Shown here piece after piece: positions 28,466 to 37,230 of a DNA stretch of 64,000 nucleotides. The DNA is from an uncultured bacterium (GTDB lineage Bacteria > Bacteroidota > Bacteroidia > CAILMK01). Made by a program: the position numbers and the translations under genes. The notes beneath the pieces were generated by a model, which saw only the letters and a list, made by a program, of their open reading frames with translations, did not search any database and was not told the DNA's origin. Every line of letters begins with the position of its first letter. Position 1 is the stretch's first letter. The stretch spans positions 1-64,000 of the forward strand of contig CAIKRV010000066.1 of NCBI GenBank assembly GCA_903829945.1, given 5' to 3'.

Positions 28466-29818
28466 GTGCTGGAGAACATAAAAAATATAGCTATAATTGG
28501 TGCCGCTGAAAGCGGTGTAGGTGCTGCCATATTGGCTAAAGCTAAAGGATATAATTGTTTCTTGTCGGATTATGGTGCAATGAAGGAATCCTATAAAAAG
28601 GACTTGGAAAATTATGGTTTATCTTATGAGGAAAATGGACATAGTTTTTCAAAAATATTAGATTGTGATCTAATAATTAAAAGTCCGGGAGTACCACATA
28701 AAGCTCCTATTATCCAACAAGCAAATGATAAAAATATTCCCGTTATTTCAGAAATAGAATTTGCAAGTTGGTTTACTAATGGTAAAATTATAGCCATTAC
28801 TGGTACGAATGGAAAAACAACCACTACTTCCTTAATGTATCATATACTAAAACATGCAGGGTTTGATGTGGGATTAGGAGGTAATATCGGAAACAGTTTT
28901 GCTCGAATGGTAGCTGAGGAACCGCATTCCTACTATGTATTGGAGTTAAGTTCATTTCAATTGGATGACTTAATTTCATATAAGAACCAAATTGGGATAC
29001 TATTAAATATTACGCCGGATCATTTAAATAGATACGACTACAAATTTGAAAATTATGTGGCGGCTAAGTTTCATATCACAAATATGCAAACCTCCGAGGA
29101 TTATTTTATATTTAATTATGATGATCCAAATATCCGCACTTTTATGGAGAAAAATAAACCTGAATCTACGCTTTTACCTTTTTCACAAAAGGAAGAAGTA
29201 TTTCCGGGAGCATATATAAAAAATAACGAATTAATAATTGGAATAAACACTAAAAATGAATTTACTATGAACATGGAAGAATTATCATTAAAAGGCAAAC
29301 ACAACCGTTACAACACAATGGCATCTGCTATTGCGGCACGTATTCTTGAAGTACGAAAAGATGTAACCAGAGAAGCTTTAAGAAGCTTTCAAAGCATTGA
29401 CCACCGTTTGGAAACCATAGCCATTATCAGGGACGTTCAATACGTAAATGATAGTAAAGCTACCAACGTAAATTCTGTATGGTTTGCACTGGAAAGCTTC
29501 AATCAACCAATCGTATGGATTGCAGGTGGTGAAGACAAAGGGAACGATTATTCAGAAATCAAGGCCTTAGTGAAAGAACGCGTAAAAGCTTTAATATGCC
29601 TGGGGATAGATAATACCAAGCTACATGAAGAATTTGCTGCAGATGTTTCAAGCATTACAGATGCCGGTTCTATGCAGGAAGCTATTAAAAAAGCTGTGGC
29701 TCTTGCAGAACCAGGTGACGTAGTTTTACTCTCTCCAGCTTGTGCCAGCTTTGATCTATTTGAAAATTATGAAGACCGTGGCAAGCAGTTTAAACAAGCT
29801 GTTCTTACATTGGCTTAA
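28466..29818 (+). CDS. murD: UDP-N-acetylmuramoylalanine-D-glutamate ligase
   Basis: 450 residues. Adds D-glutamate to UDP-MurNAc-L-Ala. Shows the N-terminal Rossmann start (IAIIGAAESGVGAA), the Mur ligase P-loop GTNGKTTTT (about 112-120), NITPDHLNRY and the C-terminal SPACASFDLFENYEDRG family signature. The start codon is GTG, 13 bp after mraY. Confidence 0.95.
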   Translation: MLENIKNIAIIGAAESGVGAAILAKAKGYNCFLSDYGAMKESYKKDLENYGLSYEENGHSFSKILDCDLIIKSPGVPHKAPIIQQANDKNIPVISEIEFASWFTNGKIIAITGTNGKTTTTSLMYHILKHAGFDVGLGGNIGNSFARMVAEEPHSYYVLELSSFQLDDLISYKNQIGILLNITPDHLNRYDYKFENYVAAKFHITNMQTSEDYFIFNYDDPNIRTFMEKNKPESTLLPFSQKEEVFPGAYIKNNELIIGINTKNEFTMNMEELSLKGKHNRYNTMASAIAARILEVRKDVTREALRSFQSIDHRLETIAIIRDVQYVNDSKATNVNSVWFALESFNQPIVWIAGGEDKGNDYSEIKALVKERVKALICLGIDNTKLHEEFAADVSSITDAGSMQEAIKKAVALAEPGDVVLLSPACASFDLFENYEDRGKQFKQAVLTLA

Positions 29819-29895
29819 GCAACAAATATTTTTGCAAAAAAATGCGCACTTATAAAAGATAAGATGATTCTTGGAAATTATTTATTTGAGAAAAA

Positions 29896-31047
29896 ATGAA
29901 TTGGCTGGTAGAAAGAACTAAAGGAGATGTTATCATTTGGATAATTGTCTTATTTCTGTCCTTAGTATCACTGTTGGCAGTATATAGCTCAACTGAAACT
30001 ATGGCCTATAAATTAAGAGGAGGGAATTTTGAATATTATATATTCAAACATTTTTTCTTAATGGCATTTGGACTGGCCATGATGTATTTTGCGCATAAAA
30101 TAAATTATAAATATTACTCTAGGATATCACAATTAGCCATTGTTATATCCGGAATTTTATTGATCATTACTTTATTTTTTGGAGGAAGTGTCAATCAAGC
30201 CCACAGATGGCTAACCTTACCGGGTATAAATTTAAGTTTTCAAACATCAGATCTTGCCAAGCTGGCACTTATCATGTACACAGCGCGAATGCTTGCCAAA
30301 AAACAAGATGTTATTGATAGCTTTTGGAAATCAACTTTACCTATTATGGGAGCTTCCGTAATAATATGTTTTTTAATTCTGCCTGCCAATCTTTCCACGG
30401 CAGCAGTTGTTTTTGCCACCAACTTATTGCTCATGTTCATAGGGCGGATGAATTGGAAACATATTACATTAATAATTATTGCAGGATTATTTTTCCTCAT
30501 TAGTGGCATATATATTTTGCATAAAATTGGAGGCATCGGCCGGGTAGATACCTGGGTAAACCGAGTTGAAAATTACTTTCAGGGCGGTGAAGAAAAAGTT
30601 TTTTATCAAAATCAACAAGCCAATATTGCTATTGCTACAGGCGGTGTTTTTGGTAAAGGCCCCGGTAATAGTGTACAAAAAAATTTCTTACCAAATCCAT
30701 ATGCGGATTTTATATTCGCAATAATAATTGAAGAATATGGTTTAGTGGGAGCCTGTATTTTAATATTCCTATATTTATTATTATTATACCGAAGCATAGG
30801 AATTGTACTAAAAAGTCCCCGAGCATTTGGGGCATTACTTGCAGTTGGTTTAGCTTTTAGTTTGGTGCTGCAAGCTTTAATTAACATGGGGGTAGCGGTT
30901 CATTTATTCCCGGTAACTGGACTTACGCTACCCCTTGTTAGTATGGGAGGTACTTCACTTTGGTTTACGAGTATTGCATTTGGAATTATCCTAAGCGTAA
31001 GTAGAGATATTGAAGAAAAAGAAAATTTGGACGCCATACCTGCATAA
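29896..31047 (+). CDS. ftsW: Septal peptidoglycan polymerase FtsW (SEDS family)
   Basis: 383 residues with about ten membrane segments. SEDS glycosyltransferase that polymerises lipid II at the septum with FtsI. Family features include AHRWL near residue 100, the loop with NPYADFIFAIIIEE and the terminal PLVSMGGTSL. It lies 77 bp after murD, the largest gap within the operon. An 11-codon ORF (29865-29900) ends in an ATGA overlap with its start codon. Confidence 0.94.
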   Translation: MNWLVERTKGDVIIWIIVLFLSLVSLLAVYSSTETMAYKLRGGNFEYYIFKHFFLMAFGLAMMYFAHKINYKYYSRISQLAIVISGILLIITLFFGGSVNQAHRWLTLPGINLSFQTSDLAKLALIMYTARMLAKKQDVIDSFWKSTLPIMGASVIICFLILPANLSTAAVVFATNLLLMFIGRMNWKHITLIIIAGLFFLISGIYILHKIGGIGRVDTWVNRVENYFQGGEEKVFYQNQQANIAIATGGVFGKGPGNSVQKNFLPNPYADFIFAIIIEEYGLVGACILIFLYLLLLYRSIGIVLKSPRAFGALLAVGLAFSLVLQALINMGVAVHLFPVTGLTLPLVSMGGTSLWFTSIAFGIILSVSRDIEEKENLDAIPA

Positions 31048-31065
31048 GTTAAAATTGCATTTTAC

Positions 31066-32190
31066 ATGGAACAATTAAACTCAATAAAAGATAACTTGAA
31101 AATCATCATTAGTGGTGGAGGAACAGGTGGTCACGTTTATCCTGCCTTGGCTATTGCAGATGAAATTCGAACCACCTATCCAAAAGCTGAAATTCTTTTT
31201 ATTGGTGCTAAAGGTAGAATGGAAATGGAAAAAGTTCCTCAACATGGGTATAAAATAGTTGGATTGTGGATTAGCGGTTTCCAAAGGAAAAACATATTTA
31301 AAAACATATTACTCCCTTTTAAAATAATTAGTAGCTTTTATAAAGTTAATTCAATAATAAGTGAATTTAAACCTGACGCGGTAGTGGGCGTTGGCGGCTA
31401 CGCCAGCGGTCCGTTATTATATGTGGCTGCTCGTAGAAAAATCCCTTCCTTAATTCAAGAGCAAAATTCTTATCCCGGTGTAACAAATAAAGTTTTAGCA
31501 TCAAGAGCCAAAAAGATTTGTGTTGCGTATCCCGGTATGGAAGTATTTTTCGCAAAAGAAAAGATTGCTTATACCGGAAATCCGGTCAGGGATTTTTCAA
31601 AAGTTGCAAATATCCCTAAAAAGGAATCGTTTGCCTATTTCAATTTAAACCCTGATAAACCAACTATTTTAGTAGTTGGCGGAAGTCTAGGCGCTCGTAC
31701 TATTAATAATAGTATTATAAAACATATGGACGCTATTATAGATGAAGATATTCAATTAATATGGCAAACAGGGAAATTCTATTATGAGGATATAAAGAAT
31801 CAGGTAGCAACAAAAGTAAATAATCAAATTTGGATCAATTCTTTTATCGAACGAATGGATTATGCCTATGCTTGCGCTGATATTGTAATTTCGAGAGCCG
31901 GAGCCATTTCAATTTCAGAATTATCTTTGGCCGGCAAAGCCTCCATTTTTGTTCCATCACCAAATGTAGCAGAAGATCATCAAACTAAAAATGCAATGGT
32001 ATTGGTGGAAAATGAAGCAGCCTTAATTGTGAAGGATAATGAAGCGGGAGGCAATTTGATACCGGTGGCCATGAAATTAATGAGAGATAAATCACTACAA
32101 GAAAAATTAGCTAAAAATATATTTGCTTTAGCAAAACCCAATGCCGCAAAAGATATCGTTAATGAATTAATTCAACTCATAAAAAAATAA
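31066..32190 (+). CDS. murG: UDP-GlcNAc:lipid I N-acetylglucosaminyltransferase
   Basis: 374 residues, GT-B glycosyltransferase at the inner face of the membrane that converts lipid I to lipid II. Shows the N-terminal GGGTGGHVYPALA loop (about 17-29), VGVGGYASGP, the QEQNSYPG segment, VVGGSLGA and the donor-binding SRAGAISISEL region. Nineteen bases separate it from ftsW. Confidence 0.96.
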   Translation: MEQLNSIKDNLKIIISGGGTGGHVYPALAIADEIRTTYPKAEILFIGAKGRMEMEKVPQHGYKIVGLWISGFQRKNIFKNILLPFKIISSFYKVNSIISEFKPDAVVGVGGYASGPLLYVAARRKIPSLIQEQNSYPGVTNKVLASRAKKICVAYPGMEVFFAKEKIAYTGNPVRDFSKVANIPKKESFAYFNLNPDKPTILVVGGSLGARTINNSIIKHMDAIIDEDIQLIWQTGKFYYEDIKNQVATKVNNQIWINSFIERMDYAYACADIVISRAGAISISELSLAGKASIFVPSPNVAEDHQTKNAMVLVENEAALIVKDNEAGGNLIPVAMKLMRDKSLQEKLAKNIFALAKPNAAKDIVNELIQLIKK

Positions 32191-32194
32191 TATC

Positions 32195-33559
32195 ATGGAA
32201 TTCAAAAATGTTTATTTAATTGGAATTGGTGGTATTGGGATGAGTTCTTTGGCGCGTCACTTCAAAGCCGAAGGTTGTTCGGTAGGTGGATACGATAAAA
32301 CACCATCCGGACTTACTACACAATTAGAAAAAGAAGGAATTGAAATACATTTTGAAGACTCCATAGATTTAGTTGGGGACAATTTTAAAGATAAAGAAAA
32401 CACCTTAGTTATTTATACGCCTGCTATTCCAAAGCAAAATTCAGAATTGAATTATTTTTTTAATAATGGCTATTTAATTCGTAAACGAGCAGAAGTTTTG
32501 GCTTGGCTTACTGAAGGAAAAACTACCATTGCAATTGCAGGGACACATGGAAAAACAAGTACCGCAGCGATTGTGAGTCACTTATTAAAAACTGCAAAAG
32601 TTCCATTTTATGCTCTACTAGGTGGTATCTCAGTAAATTATCAAACTAATTATTTGCGCCCGGAAAACGGAGAAGCATCTATTATTGTAGTAGAAGCGGA
32701 CGAATATGATCGTTCATTTTTACGTCTTCATCCTGATGTAGCTGTTATTACTGCTATTGAGCCAGACCACTTGGATATATACGGAACCTTTGAAAAATTA
32801 CAAGAAGCTTATTCTGATTTTGCCTGTTTAGTAGAACCTAATGGCACCTTAATTGTAAATAGTTCTGCCAGCTTATTGAAGCCGACCTTAGCACATTTAT
32901 GTAGCTATTCCAATAAATTTAAGGCTGATTGTTATTCGGACAATATTCAAATTAAAGATAGAAAATATTATTTCGATGCACATATTCGTGACTTAAACAT
33001 TGAAAATATAGAAATAGGAGCGCCCGGTAGGCATAATATAGAAAATAGTATTGCTGCTATGGCGAGCATTAGAAGCATTTTACCTGAATCGGCCAAATAT
33101 TTTAAAGAAGGACTGGCTAGTTTTAAAGGCGTGTGGAGAAGATTTGAAATTATTGTCCAAAATGATCAACATGTGTATATAGATGACTATGCCCATCATC
33201 CAACAGAAATAGAAGTAACCATTCAAACACTAAAAGAATTATATCCGGATAAAAAAATTACCGGGGTTTTTCAACCACATTTATTTACCAGAACAAGAGA
33301 TTTAGCTTTTGAATTTGCCGAAAGCTTATCCCATTTAGACAACTTATATTTATTACCTATTTATCCGGCTAGGGAATTACCGATTGAAGGGGTAAGTTCA
33401 GCATTAATACTCGATGAGGTAAGCTGCGCAAATAAAAAAATTGTATCAAAGGAAGAATTATTGGATGAAATTAGAAATCATAAACCTGAAGTATTTTTAA
33501 GCATTGGTGCCGGAGATATTGATCGCTTGGTTCCGGAAATAAAGGCGATATTGTCATGA
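32195..33559 (+). CDS. murC: UDP-N-acetylmuramate-L-alanine ligase
   Basis: 454 residues. First amino-acid ligase of peptidoglycan synthesis. Has the nucleotide fold start GIGGIGMSSLARH, the P-loop GTHGKTSTAA (about 112-121), VVEADEYDRSF, YDDYAHHPTE and FQPHLFTRT, all hallmarks of MurC. Its stop overlaps the ftsQ start (ATGA). Confidence 0.96.
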   Translation: MEFKNVYLIGIGGIGMSSLARHFKAEGCSVGGYDKTPSGLTTQLEKEGIEIHFEDSIDLVGDNFKDKENTLVIYTPAIPKQNSELNYFFNNGYLIRKRAEVLAWLTEGKTTIAIAGTHGKTSTAAIVSHLLKTAKVPFYALLGGISVNYQTNYLRPENGEASIIVVEADEYDRSFLRLHPDVAVITAIEPDHLDIYGTFEKLQEAYSDFACLVEPNGTLIVNSSASLLKPTLAHLCSYSNKFKADCYSDNIQIKDRKYYFDAHIRDLNIENIEIGAPGRHNIENSIAAMASIRSILPESAKYFKEGLASFKGVWRRFEIIVQNDQHVYIDDYAHHPTEIEVTIQTLKELYPDKKITGVFQPHLFTRTRDLAFEFAESLSHLDNLYLLPIYPARELPIEGVSSALILDEVSCANKKIVSKEELLDEIRNHKPEVFLSIGAGDIDRLVPEIKAILS

Positions 33560-34350
33560 AAAATATTTTCCAAAAAATAAAACAATATTACTTAATCAGT
33601 AAAAAATACCTACTCCCGGGTATAGCTTCAGTATTGATTTTAATTTTATTGAGTTTTGCAGCAAAAGTTCATAAAAATCGTTCTTGTTTAAGTTTAAATG
33701 TAGATGTTATTGATGAAGAGGAATATCAATTTATAAACAAAAAAGACATCATTAATATTATAACAAATCATGGAACTGACCCCATTGAAGGTACTAACAT
33801 ATCCACAATAAAATTGAAGGACATTGAGAATAGGTTGCTTCAAAATTCATTTATAAAGGATGCACAAGCATATATTAGTTTGAAACCTGAGATGTTTGTA
33901 AAAGTTAAACAAAGGATACCGGTAGCCAGAATTTTTACTTCTAAAAACGAACAATATTACATTGACAACGAGGGTAAAACAATGCCCCTATCTCCAAATT
34001 TTACGGCCCGTGTACCAATTATTATGAGCAGCTTTGCTCCCATCAATAAGGATTCTGCGCGTACTATATTTAATGAAGTGCTATATAAGTTTATCAATTC
34101 CGTAAGGTCTGATGCGTTTTTAAATGCACTTTGCGGTCAAATTACTGTGGATAACCATTACGAGTTTTCCATAATACCCAGACTAGGCAAAGCAGAGATT
34201 TTCTTAGGAGACACTTCTGATTTGCCTAATAAAATCGTAAGATTGAAGTCATTTTATAAGTCATCTTTTCCTCAGGCAGGATGGGATAAATATGAGAGCA
34301 TTAGCGTGAAATATAGGAATCAGGTTATAGCAATAGAAAAAAAAGAATAA
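33556..34350 (+). CDS. ftsQ: Cell division protein FtsQ
   Basis: 264 residues: a short basic cytoplasmic tail, one membrane segment (about 18-37), then a periplasmic POTRA-like domain (about 45-115) and a beta domain. FtsQ links early and late divisome proteins. Sequence is weakly conserved in this family, so position between murC and ftsA is a major part of the evidence. It overlaps murC by 4 bp and its stop is directly followed by the ftsA ATG. Confidence 0.88.
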   Translation: MKNIFQKIKQYYLISKKYLLPGIASVLILILLSFAAKVHKNRSCLSLNVDVIDEEEYQFINKKDIINIITNHGTDPIEGTNISTIKLKDIENRLLQNSFIKDAQAYISLKPEMFVKVKQRIPVARIFTSKNEQYYIDNEGKTMPLSPNFTARVPIIMSSFAPINKDSARTIFNEVLYKFINSVRSDAFLNALCGQITVDNHYEFSIIPRLGKAEIFLGDTSDLPNKIVRLKSFYKSSFPQAGWDKYESISVKYRNQVIAIEKKE

Positions 34351-35628
34351 ATGGAAAATAACGAAATTGTAGTTGGTTTGGATATTGGAACCACCAAAAT
34401 ATGCGCCATCGTTGGTAGAGCCAATGAATATGGCAAAATTGATATCCTGGGAATGGGCAAAAGCGAATCCGAGGGTGTAAAACGCGGTGTAGTTATCAAT
34501 ATTCAAAAAACCGTGAATTCCATCCATTCTGCTATTGAGCAAGCAGCATATACCTCCGGTGTTGATATTAATCGCGTTTTTGTAGGTATTGCCGGTCAGC
34601 ATATCAAAAGCTTGCGTCATAGAGGAATGATTACTCGAAATAACGAGATTGATGAAATAGACAATAATGACATTGAGCGATTAAATAAAGATATGAATAA
34701 GCTGGTCATGCAACCGGGCGAAGAAATTATTCATGTTATCCCTCAAGAATACATTGTGGACAATGAAACCGGCATAAAAGACCCGATTGGAATGGCCGGT
34801 ATTCGTTTGGAAGCAAATTTTCACATTATCACTGGACAAGTAACAGCCATCCGCAATATTTACCGCTGCGTAGAGCGTGCAGGATTGTACGTAGATGGAG
34901 TTATTTTGGAGCCTTTAGCATCTTCTGATTCGGTTTTAACGGACGATGAAAAGGAAGCAGGAGTTGCTTTAGTAGATATAGGTGGAGGCACCACTGATAT
35001 CGCAATTTTTAAAGATGGTATTATTAGGCATACTGCTGTTATTCCTTTAGCAGGAAATATCATTACAGAAGATATCAGAGAAGGTTGTTCTGTTATGTTG
35101 AAACAAGCAGAGGCCATGAAAATAAAATTCGGATCTGCCTTAGCTAATGAAGCTACCGATAATGAAATCATTGCTATTCCCGGATTAAAAGGTCGAGAAG
35201 CTAAAGAAATTTCTGTTAAGAATTTAGCCCATATTATCCAAGCTCGTGTAACTGAGATTTTTGAACATGTAATGTTTGAAATAAAAAACAGTGGATACCA
35301 ACATAAACTAATAGCAGGGATAGTAGTTACGGGTGGTGGAAGCCAATTAAAACATATTGCACAGCTAATTGAATATGTTACCGGCATTGATGCTCGTGTT
35401 GGATATCCTACAGAGCATTTATCCAAAGGCATGACAGAAGAAGTAAGCAGTCCGATGTTTTCAACCGGCATAGGATTGGTATTAAAAGGTCTAAATACGC
35501 CAATCGAGAGCGATATGCCGGAAAAACCTTTAGACAGTGCAAAAAGTGAGAAAAAAAATAATCCGACCGGAAGTTTCTTAGACAAAATCAAAGGTTGGTT
35601 TAATGAAGTGGATGATTACGAACATTAG
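34351..35628 (+). CDS. ftsA: Cell division protein FtsA (actin-like membrane tether)
   Basis: 425 residues. Actin/Hsp70-fold ATPase that attaches FtsZ to the membrane. Shows phosphate loops GLDIGTTKICAIVGR (about 9-23) and VDIGGGTTDIAIF (about 209-221), a VTGGGSQL adenosine loop, and a C-terminal helix (about 408-420, FLDKIKGWFNEV) that looks like the amphipathic membrane-targeting sequence. Confidence 0.96.
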   Translation: MENNEIVVGLDIGTTKICAIVGRANEYGKIDILGMGKSESEGVKRGVVINIQKTVNSIHSAIEQAAYTSGVDINRVFVGIAGQHIKSLRHRGMITRNNEIDEIDNNDIERLNKDMNKLVMQPGEEIIHVIPQEYIVDNETGIKDPIGMAGIRLEANFHIITGQVTAIRNIYRCVERAGLYVDGVILEPLASSDSVLTDDEKEAGVALVDIGGGTTDIAIFKDGIIRHTAVIPLAGNIITEDIREGCSVMLKQAEAMKIKFGSALANEATDNEIIAIPGLKGREAKEISVKNLAHIIQARVTEIFEHVMFEIKNSGYQHKLIAGIVVTGGGSQLKHIAQLIEYVTGIDARVGYPTEHLSKGMTEEVSSPMFSTGIGLVLKGLNTPIESDMPEKPLDSAKSEKKNNPTGSFLDKIKGWFNEVDDYEH

Positions 35629-35648
35629 AAATTAAAGAATAAAAAGAT

Positions 35649-37109
35649 ATGAACTTTCATTTTGATTTACCCAAGGCAGATTCAATCATCAAGGTTTTTG
35701 GTGTAGGCGGTGGTGGAAGCAATGCTGTAAACCACATGTACAAGTTCGGAATCAAGGGAGTTGATTTCGTTATTTGTAATACAGATGCACAAGTCTTAGA
35801 AATAAGTCCGGTACCTGTAAAATTACAAATCGGCACCAATTTAACGGAAGGTAGAGGCGCGGGAAATAAGCCCGAAGTTGGTCAAAAAGCTGCGTTGGAA
35901 AGCATTGAAGAAATCAAAGCTGTCCTAGCGCAACATACTAAAATGATTTTTATTACTGCAGGAATGGGCGGAGGTACCGGAACCGGTGCAGCACCTGTTA
36001 TTGCCCAAGTTGCAAAAGAACTTGGTATACTTACCGTAGGAATTGTTTCTAAACCATTTTTATTTGAAGGTCCGCAAAGAAATATTCGTGCTAAAGAAGG
36101 TATTGAAAATCTAAAAAAACATGTTGATACTTTATTAGTCATCGACAATGAGAAAATTAGAGAAATTCATAGAAGTTTGAAATTTTCCGAGGCATTTGCT
36201 CAAGCGGATAATATCCTAGCTACCGCCGCCAAAGGCATTGCCGAAATCATTACCGTTACCGGTTATGTAAACGTAGATTTTGAAGATGTAAAAACAGTGA
36301 TGTCCAATAGTGGTGTAGCAATCATGGGCTGTGGCATTGGAGAAGGCGAGGATCGTGCATTGAATTCTGTAAAAAGTGCATTAGACTCTCCTTTACTCAG
36401 TGAAAATAACATTCATGGTGCCGCTAATATTCTTTTAAATATTACCAGCGGTATTGATGAAATTTCTATGGATGAAATTTCTCAAATTACTTCCTATATT
36501 CAAGAAGAAGCAGGTATTGAAACAAATATTATTTGGGGTCATTGCTCAGATGAAACATTGGAAGATAAATTAATGATAACCCTTATTGCTACCGGCTTTG
36601 AGGGAAAGTCCCAAGCTCAGGAGGAAAAAATAATCGTATCGCTAACGGACACTCCTGAGCAAAAAAATGAGATTGAATTAATTGTAAATTCTCCGGCAGC
36701 TGCTACGCCGGTGGAAGACAATACTCCATGGGAACCGGTAATAAAGGATGAAAAACCTATCCTAAAACCTCAGGACGTTGCTGCAATGCGCCAAGAACCG
36801 CGTCGAGAAAAGGCGAAAGCAGAAACCCCTTCTCTATTTGAAGAAGAAACTTATATTGAACCGGTTTTAAAACCTGCGCCTCGTGATTTTTCCAACCCTG
36901 CACCGACGCGTATAGAAGATGTAAAAAATCCTCAAAATTTGGAAATCATTGAAAGGATCCCTGCTTACCTTCGCAAAAAGATCAAATTGCAAAACGTAGC
37001 ACATTCCTCTGAGTCCAATATTTCTAAATACAATTTAATGGATGACCCGCAAGAAGAAGGACCAAGTTTACATCCTAGAAATACTTTTCTGCATGATAAT
37101 GTTGACTAA
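35649..37109 (+). CDS. ftsZ: Cell division GTPase FtsZ
   Basis: 486 residues. Tubulin homologue that forms the Z ring. GTP-binding GGGGSNAVN near 20 and the tubulin signature GGGTGTGAAP near 105 are present, with the NVDFEDV T7-loop region near 210. After the globular domain (to about 320) comes a long acidic, low-complexity linker and a conserved IPAYLRKKI segment near 440, followed by a 40-residue tail, as in other Bacteroidetes FtsZ. Last gene of the operon, followed by a strong terminator. Confidence 0.97.
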   Translation: MNFHFDLPKADSIIKVFGVGGGGSNAVNHMYKFGIKGVDFVICNTDAQVLEISPVPVKLQIGTNLTEGRGAGNKPEVGQKAALESIEEIKAVLAQHTKMIFITAGMGGGTGTGAAPVIAQVAKELGILTVGIVSKPFLFEGPQRNIRAKEGIENLKKHVDTLLVIDNEKIREIHRSLKFSEAFAQADNILATAAKGIAEIITVTGYVNVDFEDVKTVMSNSGVAIMGCGIGEGEDRALNSVKSALDSPLLSENNIHGAANILLNITSGIDEISMDEISQITSYIQEEAGIETNIIWGHCSDETLEDKLMITLIATGFEGKSQAQEEKIIVSLTDTPEQKNEIELIVNSPAAATPVEDNTPWEPVIKDEKPILKPQDVAAMRQEPRREKAKAETPSLFEEETYIEPVLKPAPRDFSNPAPTRIEDVKNPQNLEIIERIPAYLRKKIKLQNVAHSSESNISKYNLMDDPQEEGPSLHPRNTFLHDNVD

Positions 37110-37142
37110 ATAATAAGCATTACAAACAAACTAATTATATAT

Positions 37143-37175
37143 AAATAAGGCCGCCCAATTGCGGCCTTATTTTTT
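37143..37175 (+). terminator. Strong intrinsic terminator of the dcw operon
   Basis: A 12-bp perfect stem AAATAAGGCCGC (37143-37154) / GCGGCCTTATTT (37161-37172) with a 6-nt loop, continuing into a T tract, lies 33 bp after the ftsZ stop. Confidence 0.92.
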
Positions 37176-37230
37176 AAATTACTTTTCAAAATTCGTAAAT
37201 AACTAATATTTTAAATACAATAAATTTAAC

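Noticed and set aside
34860-35591. 243-residue antisense ORF opposite ftsA
   Set aside because: It lies wholly within a well-conserved gene, has shadow-like composition and matches no family.
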